Positions 1 to 13,100 of a DNA stretch of 64,000 nucleotides are shown here, one piece after another. Location: the NCBI GenBank assembly GCA_033439295.1, contig JAVTLE010000003.1:372001-436000 (forward strand). The letters run 5' to 3'. Below the pieces are notes generated by a model. That model was not told the origin of the DNA. It did no database searches and was given only the letters and a program-made list of their open reading frames with translations. The stretch is from Deuterostichococcus epilithicus (taxonomy: Eukaryota; Chlorophyta; Trebouxiophyceae; Prasiolales; Stichococcaceae). Positions within the stretch are counted from its first letter, which is position 1. Each line of letters opens with the position of its first letter. Position numbers and translations under genes: made by a program.

Positions 1-1348
1 GCAGCAACAGTGCGAGCAAGCACCAGGATAGCAGCAGGCACAGGCGGTGCCTGCATGCTGTGGTGTACGTCTAGCTCATGCACACTCAGCGGGAACTGAG
101 CAGGGGGTCTGGCACCTGGTGTGCCTGGCAGCCATAACGTACACCGTGATTCATGGCCGCAGGCTGGCGGCCAGCAGCATCCTGGGTGGGCAGCAGGCAG
201 TTTGGCCGAGGCCGCAGCTCGCTGTCCAGATGCCGCAAACAGTCATGGTGGCGCGCTGCTGGGGTGTCCACTGAAGGGCCAGAAGATGCGGCGCCAGACC
301 AATGCCGGGGGTCCACCGCCGCTTTGAGAGGACCTCCAGCACCTTCAGCAGGCAGTTGTGGCAGTGGGCAATAGTCGATCACCAGGCGGTGCTCAGCAGG
401 TGGTCTGGCTATGGGCAAGTTGCGGACGTTTTTGTTCGCTGTGAACTTGTCCGGCTTTGATCAGCATAGGACCCTACCGACAAAGCGTTCAGATTTTGCG
501 TGTGCATATGCAGGCCTTCGGGCGCCAGACATGCTCGTGTATGGTCCTCCGCCCATTAGCGGGCTTGGTCCCCTCCTCGGTGGCCGCCCAACCTCCAGGC
601 TTCAAGGTGCAGGGGCCGCACCCTGACGCTTGCCGCGATGGCGGGCGCTGGTCTGTCTTGCCTCTCCCCGTCTTGCAGCGGCAGTGTCGCTCATCGCCAC
701 CGCTCGCTGCCATTGCTGTCATGCGGCCGCCCCGCCAGACAAGTGCTCCCAGTGGGCTCTTGAAGGTCACCGTCCGGACGGGGCGAGGAGCACTGAGACC
801 ACACACGGCCGCCCTGGCAAGCAGCCCTTGACGACGTCACCGCCCATCGTCTGTGGGCCTTTGGTCTGGCGCATGATTGTCAAGCAGACACGCTTTTGCC
901 GCTTGCCCCTCTCGTTGCCCTCATTCATTCTACAAGTCTTATTGCGTCATCAGCATGCGATCATTTGTGGTGCGGGCCCTACCGACGTGCAATATTGAAA
1001 TTGAAATTGAACAATCACACCGGTCAGCAGTGACAACGTGTCCGGCCCTGTCTCAAAGCCCGTTCGAATCAGATCACATCTATATATGAGTGGCATTGTC
1101 CACCGGCGCGCTAGTCCAGGTTTAGATATTGTACTTTCGCTTCCTGACCAAGGCCTCAATTGAAACTTCGTCGACAGTTCGCCTCGAAACAATGGGATTC
1201 AGAGACAGGAGCGGCTGCAAAGAATTACCGCTGGCGCAGCCGGGCGTCCACCCTCAACCTACAGATACAGTGTTGGCACAAACATGCCCAAGTCTTCTTC
1301 CTCTTCCATTCCATGCTTCCCGGCTGCGGCCAGCCTGCCGTAACTGAT
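1..1348. other. unassigned flank downstream of channel gene A
   Basis: No gene recognised. Several open frames overlap on both strands but none shows a known motif or a convincing exon series. The right part is the 3' flank of the minus-strand channel gene. A minus-strand stretch near 150-420 could be an exon of a gene lying to the left of the window, but nothing in it is recognisable. Confidence 0.4.
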
Positions 1349-4300
1349 CTACAGCTTGAGCGTCGACAGCAGCTCCGAGGCGCGCCGCTTCTTCGGTGGC
1401 GCCCGCCGCCGCCGCTGCCGGATGGGCTGGCCCGGCGCGCCCTGCTCCTTCTTTGACAGCGTGATCTGCGCAGGCAAGGTTGGGGGGACCGCATGTCAAT
1501 GTGGGACCAGCTGCGCACTACCGTTGCAAAGGCCTGCTGCCGGATGCATGCGATGATGCTTGTGCATGGAGGTCATCCAAATGACAGCGTGCACAGCCAG
1601 TAGCACCGACCGCTGGCATGCTGTGCACGACAATCGAACTCTGGCGGGACACTGTGGCAGCTCGTTGAGGTTTGCGCCACCGCGCTGCTGCAGCAGCAGG
1701 GCCGCCGGGACCCTGCAAGGTGCATGCCCTGCCGTTGGAGACACGCCGCCGTCACGGCAGCCTCGGGCGCAGGCACAGGGGCTGGCAGGACGACGCTGCG
1801 CACCAGCTTGAGGCGCTGCTGCCCGTTGTTCCACACGCGCTGCTCCGAGCGCACACGGCTGCCGATGGGGTTGATGGTCACGTCCAGCGGCCGGTCCATG
1901 GTCTCCGGGATGACGATGTAGCCGCACAGCACCTGGTTGACCGCCTGCACCCGCGCCTGCGCGGCAGCAGGCGGTGCCAGCTGGCTTAAGCAGCGCTGGC
2001 GCGGCATGCAGTCCATGGCGATGTCACTGACAGCACCCACTTGACCGCCTGCACCCGCGCAAGTGGCAGCAGCGGGATTCAGCGGCCAAGCTCCATGAAC
2101 CTGGTATTTCACATCTACAAGATGCTTCGAAGAAAAAAGTTGGCCTGACGTGAAATCCATGACGATCTCGCCGCACGGCACCTGCTCGGCCGCCTGCACT
2201 TGCGCTTGCGGCGGCAGCATGATGAGGCGGGGGCTCAGCACCGCTGGCCTGACAGACAGGCAGCCCATGACGCCGCCTGGGGGCAGCTCGAATCGCAGTA
2301 CGGCACAGCCTTCGCACTCGCAGCAATGGCAGGGTGGTCGCCCGCCAGCCAGGCAGCCACGCAGCGCTTCCCAATAGAGCGGCGCGAGCCTACCGGTCCG
2401 CAGCCTTCGACGGCAGGTCAGCACGGGGGATTGCGATGGCCAGAGAGCCGCCTCCCTATCCGCGCATCACAAGGCGGCTGTGCCCAGCTCATCTGGGAAG
2501 CGACCGACAGGCTTGGAGCTGGTCAGGCACTGTGAGCAGGCGAGAAGATGGCGCCCTTACCAGCAGCTCCAGTAGGGAAGGGGATGCAAGTCCCTACACT
2601 ACCTACCAGCAGCTCTTGAGAGGACAGGTCCTCAGTCGCGGCGGCGCAGGCGGCAAACTGCCTCCCTTGGACCGAAACACCAGTCAGCTACTGAGCGACC
2701 GACTTCGAGTGAGCCACTCACCAACAGCTCCCAGTAGGACAGCTCCTCGTTCATCGCAGCGAAGGAGGAGGCGTCCTGCACCCGGAACTCGTCCTGCTCC
2801 CCGATGTGGCTCAGCGGCAGCAGCACCTTGGGGTTGAACGCCACCTGAGTGGGAGCCGAGCACGTGCAGGTCCTTGATCGCAGTTCTTGATGCTTGAAGC
2901 TTGATGCTTCGAGCGACATAACGCTTCCTGGCCCTGGCCAGTCAGAAAACTGCTGTGTGTGTCATCTCGCTCGCGTCGCGCTTCCGGGTTCTGGCTGTGG
3001 AACCAGCACCGGAGGAGCGAACGGACAGACAGCAGGTTCGCGTTGATCATGCAGCTGTTCTGGATACAGGAAGATTTGCCTGTACACACTTGCAGGATAT
3101 GTAGAAGCAGTGACAGACACACACCTCGGCTAAGAGCTTGGCGGCGTAGGCGGTGGTGTTCACAGAGATGCTGACCGGCAGCCTGTAGCGGTCCTCGAAC
3201 CGGGTGACGCCTTCGAATGCCAGCTTTTCTGTTATGACGTTGATGTCAGGCAGGGACTGCTCCTGCGCACACCGAACACGTGCGGTGATCTCAATGGTGC
3301 ATGTGTGACTGCAGTTTCAGTAAAGTACGACCCCAAGACGCTGTTCGAGGCTGCAACATCAGAGATCTATTGCAGGAGCGATGGCGCGCGGGCCTTGCGA
3401 TGCAGCCCGCAAGGGTTCCCGCATGCTGAACATGACCCTGCAGAAACCCTAAAAATGCGACCCTTGGACCATTCGACAGGGCCTTGGGAAAGCTCACAGG
3501 TGCTCTTCACGTGGTGGGGAGAGCGAGAGTGGTCAGCGCTTGGCCGCACAGTTGGGGCCCCTACCCTAACCCCTGGGGCGGCGCTCACCTCGATGAGCTT
3601 GCGGATGTTGAGCTGCGCCATGAGGATCATGGCGTCCAGGCGCAGCATGTCCGACTGCTCCGTGGCGGCGATGCCGTTGGCGATCTCCATGTCGGGGTCC
3701 AACCACGACATGTCGCACAGCACCACCGCGCACTTGTAGCTGCACACACCAGCAGGACGCGGCTGACGTCAGCGGGTGTGGGCTCGTTCCATGTTAGTTA
3801 CCAGGAGTCGTAGTGTCTGGCCCTCTGGTCCACTCCAAGTGCCACACGACAACCATAAGGTGAGTTGCATACATGCAACGGAGTGCATCAGGTAGGTGGT
3901 AGGTGTGACAGCAGCCGTCAAGCTGGCAGGGATGGTCCCTCACTTGAGTGCACAACCGGCAGCCGCAGCGCAGCGGCAATCGCAGCCGCTGCCAGAAGCC
4001 CCAGAGGAATGCGCACACCTGCTGATGTCTACCGTGGCCATGTCTTTGCGGATGAGCGGGTTGCCGCGGATGTGCTTCAGCGTAATGCGGTCTAATTTTG
4101 CAAATTCCAGCGCCTGCACGCAGCAGAAAGGGCTGGCATGGAGAGTCATTGCCAACACACTTGCTACCAAATGGCACAGGCGCTGAGACACACCAGCAAC
4201 ACGAGAGTTCTGGGTGCCAGTCATTCAGAAAATCCAACCACCGGCTGCCGCTTCTCCAGCGGGCCCAGCACCGAGAGCATGAGTCCATGTCGGATGAAGA

Positions 4301-7300
4301 CATGCAGACGGTGAATGAGGCACTCACCGAGGGCAGCTTGTCAGGCGGGTCGTGCTGGTTGAAGAGGACCACCTCGGAGCCGCGCGGCAGCGCCGCTGGC
4401 CCACGATCCAGCTCCCGCAGTATGCTGGCCATGAAGGCGGTCTCGCCCCACCCGCAGATCAGGATGCGCTGCAGCACAAATCGCCATGCAATAGCACCAT
4501 AGCATGCTGATGCGGGGCCCCGGGCTGCGAAGGCTGATCAAATCACGACGCGCCCCCAAAGCCCGTCCTGGCAGGAGCCACCGGCGCTGTACACCGTGGG
4601 GAGCTCCGAGATCTTCTATTCTTGACTTGCAATTCATTCTGAACATTGTAAGTAATAAGTAAAGGGTTTCATGTGTTTCTCTGTCGCCCGCACCTGCGAC
4701 TCGGTGCTGCTGGAGCTGTACTCCATGGGCAGCACGTAGGTGTCCGCGTCCTCCGCGAAACGCAGGTCCTGCGTCTTCATTGGCGACAGCGCGCTGCCGG
4801 TAATGGCCACCCTGCAGCGGCACGGCATGCGGTTTGCACGTCGGGTGGCGCGCCATGCCGGCAGCCCGCCGGCAGGACAACTAAGGGTTGCGAGGCTGGA
4901 ATCGTTTTTTTAGATCAGCGTAGGTGCACAGCCATGCCTGGCAGGCGACCTCTCCTCGAAGTAGCAAGTGACACAGCGGCGGGGACCGTCTCTGGCGCGA
5001 GGCGCGCGCCTGCGTCGTCGCATGCCACTTGGCCACGCTGCACAGCTGCTGTCTGCCGGTGCACGCCCTGCACCGCGGGGTCAGCAGCAGTTCCAAAGCA
5101 ACAGCAGAAACGCACCTGCTGTTAGGCACAGCCTCCAGCACCTCCCCCGGGTCGAAGCTGCGATAGGCGTACTGCGACGACTGCCAATCACCTGACACGA
5201 GGAAAGAACTGCCAGGTCAGGGTGGTGGCAACAGCAAGCGGTGACCCAAGGCACGACACACAGCTTGGAGTGTATCACCAGATAGAGCAGATGAAGCCCA
5301 GGTAGTGCCCCAGTTTGCAGGCTCAGGCAGGGCCCGGCCTTTGGCGCAGGCGGGCTGGCTGCCCTGGACTGCGCGCCCTTAGCAGGCGGGCACAATGGAT
5401 TGCATGTGCCGCGGGCCCCAAGGGGGCCCGCACTGCAGCGCGGATGTCGACGCCCTGATGCAGCTCGCATAAGCGGAAGGATGTGCAGAGAGCGCGACAG
5501 CACGGAAACTCACTGATGTCCACCTGCGTGACGGGCACCGGCGACCCGCGGTATGAATTCTTGCCGATGGCTGTTGGGCGCATCATGATCAGCTCGTCCC
5601 GCTCAGCAATGGGCTGCGTCGACGACGGGTTCACGATGCACACGCCGCTGCGTTGCCATCAGAATGAAGGGTGTCAGTTGAGGCAGGTGGCGACTGCACC
5701 TGAGGAGGAGCGGGAGGACTCACACTCAATGACGCTCGTACACACACCTCCGGCGCCAGAGTCGGAGTTCGGGGTCAGCTTGGCAGCTACGTCCCGCAAG
5801 GCGGCCTGTTGCGCACCTGCTGTGCTGCACGAGCGCAAAAATGGTGGCGTCTGGGAAGTGGAAGGCGGCCTCGCCAAAGGTGCGGCCAGCCAGCTGCGGG
5901 CACCGCTCCAGGTACCCCTGCAACAGAGTAGGAGCAGCTGTTCGGCTGTTGGGTCTGCAACAGGCTTGTGCACCTGAAAGACGCGTCCTAGATGATGGGT
6001 GACGATCCGAGACTCAAACCATGGATGGAAAGAGTTTCACCACGTACATTCACATGCAGCATTGAGCCTGGTGGCCTCGTTTGCCAGTCTGCTGTGTCAA
6101 ACCTGCGATGGGGAGTTGAAGCTGAGCAGGCTGTTCGACATGATGCCGACCACTGGGCTGAGCACCATGCGAGCGATCCTGCAAGCATGACAACAGTAAA
6201 CTTCTTAACCCAAAACCCGGACACCAGCCACCGTTGTCCACTCCGGCACAGCTCACCAAAGAAACATCTCTGCCCGCTGCTTCCGACTGTTACAGACACA
6301 TCCGTCAGGAGTAGCATGTGCACGATGTGGCGGGGCAGATCAATCGCACCGACGGGCGTTCAGCTGCGCCGTTGGCAACGAGATGATACGGCCGGAGCAG
6401 CTGTAGCGCAGCAGCGGCATCGCGTTGGCGGTCTTCAGCTCCACCACGATGTTGCGGGTGCGCGTGTCCGGCTGGTCAGCCCCAGGGAAATCCAGCTCAT
6501 CCAGCAGCACCGCCGTGCGCAGCGTCTGCGCATCTGCTTCCTCAGGGTACCTGCCGCACCAGCCCAGCAGTCGGCATGCGGCTCATCGGAACCCGCCCAT
6601 GCAACCGGTCCTCAAGCATCTCGGATCCGCATTGCTAAGGCTGCAGGGGAGTGTAGTTATTCAGCCCAGGGGCCCCCATGAGAGTCTTGCCGCAGGAGAC
6701 AGATGGGGCGGGGGACAGCATGTATGGTGGCAGCCGACGAGCAATGTCAGGCATGCACGTACAAAACAAAGATGGCGCACCTTGAGGTGTCTGAAATGAC
6801 GCAGGTGGCGGCCGCCTTGGATGCCGACACCATGCGCAGGTCGTCCGGTATGAGAGGGCTGCCCTGTGGTGAGACAGGGCAATCTGTGCATGAGTCCGGC
6901 AGGATGACCGTTCGCAGCAGATGTTGTTTGCAGGCATGCTGCTGCAGAGACAGTGATATCCAGGTCAGGTGCCGGAGTCCAAACGTCTCCAGTACACACC
7001 TGGCGGAAGACAAAGCGGGTGCCGTAGCGCGCCTCCTCTGGGATCGTTCGCCGGAACATGGCCTCCATTTCCTGCGGCAGCAGCATGTTGCTGGGCGGCG
7101 AGCTGACCAGATGCCGGCCGATGCCTGGGACGACTGTCTGCTGAATGTGGCGCATGCCGCACTCAACAGGGGCGAGCAGGACTTGTGAGGGCGACTTGGT
7201 GTGCGGTGCGGGGCGCAGCTGAGCTCACCAGCTTCTCGCGGCGGCTGAGGACGACGATGGTCCTGCCGCCGTCGCCGCGGTACGCCAGGCACAGCTGGCT

Positions 7301-9650
7301 GAGCAGCTTCCACACGACCTCCAGGTCCTTTCGGTTGTCCGCCCACGCCAGCACCAGGATCTGCGCGCAGTCGCAGGACTGCTGAGCGGGTGCCTCCTCC
7401 CCAGAGCAGACCAGAAGCCGCGTGGGCTCTTCATTTCGTGTGCACATCAACAAGCGCGCAGCCGGCAACGAGCGTGGGAGCAGGCGTGACCGGGACAAAA
7501 GCTTCTGCAGCAGCTCAATGCATGGTTCAGGTAGGTAGTGCAGCCACGCGGACTCACGTGCCCCTCTTCGTACACACGGCTGCCCCTGGCAACGTTCTCG
7601 TCGATCACCTCCAGCACCACCTGCGCAGCACCATCCCACTCCCCATCCTGCTGTCGCCCAGAGTGCTGTCGTCGCCACGTCGTTGCACTTGCTGCTGCTG
7701 CGGTGTCGCTGCGACAGGAGAGGCGCGGTGTGTCGCATACAGATGCCTCACCGAGCTCTCGCAGCAGGACAGGCTGCACACAACGAGCTGTAAGCTTCAG
7801 CACATCACATACACAGCTGGCACCTGCTGCAGCAGCGCCAGTACGAGCGCAAATGTGGCGAGGCCCAGCAGCGCGACGGACAGGCCGAAGATCTGCGAGG
7901 CCAGCGTGGCGGTGGCATCCGGCAGCTCCTGGCCGAAGATGACCACCAGGATCTGCGCGGTGAAGCATCACCCGGTGATGAGTGCTTGCCGTGAACAAGT
8001 GCACGACCTTCTGAGCTGCACCTGTCGGCAGCTCCCGACCGTGATCTGCGCTCACCACAGTTCGGTCAGTGCTGGGCACGCGGGCACAGTACCTGACCCT
8101 GCAAAGCCGGATTTGCCGGTGGTGGCGTAGACCAGCTCCTGGCTGAAGATGCTCACCAGAATCTGCGCGCGCAGCAGTGCCTCGGGAGACAGTCACAGGC
8201 TGCGTCTCCCAGCGAAAGGCACCTCGCGAGGTATGTCGCCTCGTTTCTGGCGGTGCAAGAGGCGACGGCACAGCGAGGAATGGGGAATGCTCTTCATGTC
8301 AGCATTGCAGGCAAGCCGACGCGCTTTCTGAGCGGCAAGGAGAGCTCATGTCGCAGGCCTCAATCCAGGCGGCTGTCGTGCGGCTGCTGCACGTTGAACG
8401 ACACATCGAGGACAGGAGACCAGCTCGCCAGCGGCCCACAGCACGCACGTCATAGATCTCGATCCAGGCGCTGGAGCGCTCGCCCTCCAGCGGGTCCACC
8501 AGCGTGCGCTTGGCGATGGAGCCCAGTACGACCAGCAGCACGTTGAGGAACAGGATGAGCTGCAGGTCGCTGGTCGTGTCCGTGCGCCAGTCTGCGGCAG
8601 GCGGGGGGCAGCACGGGTCGGCAGCCACACCACACCAGCGTCGAGCGCCCGTGCGGCAGGCGGCGGGCGGCACATGCCGGTCGGTTGTATGTGTGCTCCG
8701 TTGCTGCGCCAAGGGGCGCCCTGCCGGACACACACATGCAAGGGGCACTGGCTCGAAGCGCATCAGGCATGGAACATCAGACACCGCTCACTGTAGTACT
8801 GGTAGCTGAAGCGGCCCCACAAGTCGGAGATGAAGCGGAAGGGCCCCGTGTCCGGCATCATGCTCAGGTTGGTCCTGCGCCAACACACACCAGGTGGTTT
8901 GCTCGCCAATGTGTGTGACAACACCTGGCGAGTGGCTTGCAGATCGAAGACGCTCTGGTTCCTGGCACTGCCGTGCGGTGCTCACATGATGATCGGACTG
9001 CTGGGGAGCTGCTGTGCCCCTGCTCATCGACAGATCCTTGTTCCCGACCCCTCACCTGGACCGCTTCTCCCGGATGTCCTCGGCGCTCTGGAGCACCATG
9101 TCGTCTGAGCTGCTGAAGGGGCTGCTGTCCTGGGAGGCGATGACGTCCGGCATGTCGACCGTGGCGTCGACATCCGGCGGCATGTCCATGGTTTCACCAG
9201 GGCCGGGAGCGGCGCCATTGGCCGTCCTGCTGCTGCAGGCGATGCGGCGGCCGCCGTCAACCTTGCAATTTGTCTTAACAAGGCTCTGTACAGGGACACG
9301 GGTACACGATGATTCCGTACGGCCCTCGATCTTCAGCAAGGAAGCTGGAAAGCTAACGAAAGTGCTGGATTCGCTCACGTATCGCTGGAGACACCCGGCG
9401 CCAGCGGGGTTGCCACGGCGTCAGCGGCATCCTCGACACCGTCTGCTGCGCCGTTGCTTCCGTTGCTTTCGTTCTGTGCGCTGCAGCTAATGCAATGCCT
9501 GCAAGGCGTGTGGCCTCGGGCAGCGCTGCGAGGCAGTGCTGGCCTCTGCCGCGCTGCGGCATGAACTGGCAGCGTAGCGAGGTTGCTGCTGCTGCTGAGT
9601 CCAAACAACAGTCGGCTGCCCAGTCGAGGCGCCAGTAGTGCGCGAGACAT
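1349..9650 (-). CDS. CASTOR/POLLUX (DMI1)-like RCK ion channel, copy A
   Basis: Likely cation channel of the CASTOR/POLLUX family, whose plant members sit in the nuclear envelope or, for the PEC branch, the plastid envelope. The model has about 20 exons. Exon 1 (about 9379-9650) begins MSRALLAPRLGSRLLFGL, a good plastid-type transit peptide. A membrane segment rich in L, V and I lies near 8.5-8.6 kb and another near 7.85-7.95 kb (ILVVIFGQELP). The first RCK-like domain starts with ILVLAWADNRKDLEVVW (about 7.23-7.36 kb) and continues through GSPLIPDDLRMVSASKAA and a block ending VELKTANAMPLLRYSCS. The second starts RILICGWGETAFMASILREL (about 4.33-4.47 kb), matching the family's ILxCGW motif. 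A C-terminal part of about 200 residues follows, then a very basic tail (RQRRRRAPPKKRRASELL) before the TAG at 1349-1351. Every exon has a counterpart in copy B. Family assignment is solid; ion specificity and compartment are inference. Confidence 0.85.
1894..2205 (-). repeat. three copies of one exon start (exon-edge echoes)
   Basis: Read on the minus strand, the real exon beginning at about 1956 (QARVQAVNQVLCGYIVIPE) has two diverged relatives upstream in the intron, at about 1999-2060 and 2143-2205 (QAQVQAAEQVPCGEIVMDF). The spacing is irregular. The middle copy has lost the acceptor AG. Confidence 0.7.
2560..2722 (-). repeat. three copies of one exon end with donor site (echoes)
   Basis: The real exon ends at about 2722 (ELSYWELL, then GTGAGT on the minus strand). 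Two shorter copies of that end lie in the following intron at about 2606-2635 and 2560-2580. Each again ends with a GCTGCTG-type sequence followed by a GT donor (GTAGGT and GTAAGG). Confidence 0.7.
8103..8162 (-). repeat. echo of the ILVVIFGQEL exon start
   Basis: The intron upstream of the exon that starts at about 7952 (ILVVIFGQELPDATATLA) holds a diverged copy starting at 8162 (ILVSIFSQELVYATTGKS). Both are preceded by the same acceptor context GCGCAG on the minus strand. Confidence 0.75.
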
Positions 9651-10134
9651 CGCGTCACAAACTCACAGCCTCATGGCCTTCCTGTCGGAGATCGGCAATT
9701 TTAAGTCTTGCGACCAGCGAGACGATGTGCGCGGTTGATTGCTGAGAGCCATCGCGGCAGCATCAAATATACATAACTCGTTCGTTTGCAATGCCTGACA
9801 CATTCTGCTGCCACTGCAATCCATTCGCGGCGAGGTTTCCGCACGTGGCTTGTCCAGCGTGTCAGTGTCCGATCGGCCGTGCTGGTTCCAGCGCGATTGA
9901 CAGCATTTCGTGTGCGACAGATCCCTTGGGAACACCTTACCGACGTGCACGCAACTGGGCAGCGGCTCAACCTCGAATCCACAGTCGAACGCCTGCACCA
10001 TCTTCACCTATTTGTTGTTCCTGCACTGGTTGTGGGTGTGGCCCTGTCGGACAGCAAGCGCCTGGTTGCGGACAGGGATTTCACGGTCGCGAGCGCTATG
10101 CATGAAATGACAGCACTTGGATAGAGTGTGGGTG
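9651..10134. promoter_or_regulatory. shared spacer between the two divergent channel genes
   Basis: About 480 bases separate the two inferred start codons of the head-to-head paralogues, so both promoters and 5' UTRs must lie here. I see no clear TATA box. The copy B start is not sharply fixed: the first in-frame ATG is at 10135 and the frame is open a little further upstream. Confidence 0.6.
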
Positions 10135-13100
10135 ATGCGCTGCCAGGCGCACCGCCTGTGCTCCGGGCCTGCAGTAAGGCATGGAGTACCACGCCAGCCA
10201 TTTGCAGCATTACACCTGAGGGGCAGCAGAAGGCCGGAGCCCCGTCAGCGACATCGCCTCGGCACCGCCGCGGCAGAGCAGGCAGCCAACAGCGGCGAGC
10301 TGACGCCGGGCCCGCAACTCGCAGACGACACTGCAGATCCAGCTCAACCACCACCAAATGCCGACAATGCGACGGAGAGCAGCGCGACGGAGGTGGTCTT
10401 CAATTCCCGCAATGACAGCGACTCGGCATTGGAGAATGGCGCTGTCAGCGTGGAATTTGGCGGCCCAGTCGAGGACAGCAGTGCCATCTCGGTGGAGCGA
10501 GGCACCACCAGGCAGGATGCGAGCGAGAGTCCCGCCAGGGCCAGTGGTGGCAGCCCGACGGCCAGCCGCGGCGTCGGCGATGCCCAAGGCGGTGGCTCAA
10601 CAGCGAGCGGCGGTGTTGACCTGGGTGCACGATTGTACGCGGAGGCGCAGGGCTCGCAGCAGATGCAGGACGATATGGCTTCGAAGCCGAAGCTGCCATC
10701 CAGGTAAGTCGCCACGTGGGTGTGCAGCCCAGCTGAATGTGGTGTGTTAATGGTCGCCGCTGCAGCGTGGAACGCGTCGGCGCTAGCTACACGCACTGCA
10801 CAGCTCCGCCCTGATCTCAATTGAATCTCTCTACCCAGTCAATACTGGACACTGGGATGCACAGCAAAGAGAGGCCGCTGCCAGGCGCCCCTCAAACATC
10901 TGAGCCCAACAGGCAACGAGACAAAGCTCAGTGACATTGCACAGGCGGAGGAAGAAGAAGCGGAAGCCGGCCTTCCTGGACACCATGGCCGACGTGGAGG
11001 CCAGCCAGAACGCGTTCCTGTCGCGCACCGCCGACGAGGAGGACGTTGACTCGCCGGGCGCCTCCAGCGACCAGCTCGACAGCGTGGACGACTCGGCGAC
11101 CTGGTCCTCGGGGGACTGGGACGAGTTCGCCTCGCAGGTGGCATCTGGCTGCTGGCAGTCGGTGGCAACAGTGCACCCGCCTTGCCCGCGGCGCGTCAGT
11201 GCTGCCCACCTTGCACTTGCCATGCGTTGCGCAGCAGGACCTTGGTCGGCAGCTGAGTGTGGTGAGCTGCGCTCTGCAGGTTGGGCCGGCGACAAGCGCA
11301 GAGCAGATGCGGGAGTCTCGCTCCAGGTCAGTGGAATGCAACGCACATCGTTTCAGCAGTCGTTGGCATGCGCCAGCTGCTGCGCCAGGCCGTATTTTCG
11401 AACCTTCCGAAGCAGTACTCGCATGAGCCGACCCTGGCATCCATGACAGCGAACAAGATGACCCCAGTGACCTGTGCTGGAATGCAAATGCCGCAGCGGC
11501 CCGGTTGTCACGCGTCCTCCTCTATGTTGCAGCACGAGGGCATTCGCGCAGTTTGGGCAGTCTGCCTCGCTGCGCTGGATCGCGGACACCTGGGGCCGCA
11601 TCGCATACAAGTACTTCAACTGGAGGTGCTCATCTGCACCGTGCGCTGTTTTGAGCACCACGCGCTGGTTTTGGCACAGTCTCACTGCCGCCGCATCTGC
11701 AGCGACGCTCACACCCGCCGCGAGGAGCCTGCTTTTCCTCTATCTTGCAGGAAAGACGCCTTCAGCGACCTCCTGCTGATCATCGCCCTCAACATCGCCA
11801 TCCTGCTCTTCGGTGGGGCGCTGAAGGTATGCAATTATTAGCCTGGCAGAGCAATGGCCTTGTGGCGATTGACTGGTCGCATGTCTCATCGTTCCTCACC
11901 GCCAACAGCCAGCCAAATCCAGCACTGTCAGATTCAGGCGGCGTCATCAATTTTCACAGATGGTCGTGGTGGATCCTCTGGAGGACTCGCCCGAAGGCTT
12001 CTGGGCCAACATTTATGACGTGAGTCCCAGTTCAACTTGTTGTCAACCTCTGCGCTGTCGTGCTCAGGGCAGACACGTGCAACGCTCCTGCACAGCACAT
12101 GGCCTTGGACGCACCAATACCCATTCTTAGGGCCCGGCGCTTCCTCGTGGATGCAGATCCTGGTCATAGTCTTCGGGCAGCAGCTGCCAGGCTCGGACGC
12201 GGGGCTGCCGGCGCAGCTGTTTGGCGTGGCGGCGGCGTCCACCGGCCTGGCCAGCTTTGCGCTGGTGCTGGCGCTGGTGGAACAGGTGGGACAGAACTCA
12301 GAATCAACAGATCTAGAATCGACTGCTCCGTCGCATGTGCTCTGACTGCCAGCACATGGAGGAAGCTTGTCCCGCCCGGCTGGATGGGCCGGTCACAGCT
12401 TGCTCATGCAGCCTGCCACTGTGCTGGACAAGGGTCATGGACACAGACGAGCAAGGTCGTGCCGCCCCCGCCCCAGATCTGTGCCAGCTTCGGCCCAGGC
12501 CAAAGGGAAATCGAGGAAGGACTGTTCCGCTAGTCCTGGGCGCTACCCATATGACTGATGTGTGACGTATGCTGTGCACCTTGCCGCAGATCGTGCTGGA
12601 CGTCATTGAGAGCAACGTGAAGCGTGGCAGCAGCGTGTATGAGCAGGACCACGTGAGCGTCTGCCTCGACACTACAGATTGTGTTTGCCTGCCGTGGCTG
12701 CTTGCAGCGTCACTTCTGCATGCCTGCGCCGGCACACACCGCTTCCAGGTGCAGCTGCTGCCTGCTCGTCAACCTCGACACAGCACCTCTTGTCAGGGTT
12801 GCTGTCACGCTCACGGTGCCGCGCGCCGCCCAACAGATCCTGGTGCTGGCGTGGGCGGACAACCGCAAGGACCTGGAAGTCGTGTGGAAGGTGCTCAGCC
12901 AGGTGTGCCTGGCGTATCGCTCCGACGGCGGCCGCGTGGTGGTGGTGCTCTCCTCCCGTGACAAGCTGGTGCGCGCGTCCTTGCCGTGATAACTGCGTCT
13001 CGGTTTTGGCATGGTTTGCAGGTCCCAGAGCCCGTCCGCCGAGGCAAGATGTCATCACGAGCCACTGCGCCTGTCCTGGCATGGCACCTGGCGCGCGCAG

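Noticed and set aside
1062-1070. GTTCGAATC, a tRNA T-loop-like string
   Set aside because: The flanking bases do not form a T stem, and no acceptor or anticodon arm fits.
9786-10124. Open frames of about 100 residues between the two channel starts
   Set aside because: Overlapping frames on the same strand with no motif; they lie in the divergent spacer and match nothing in either paralogue.
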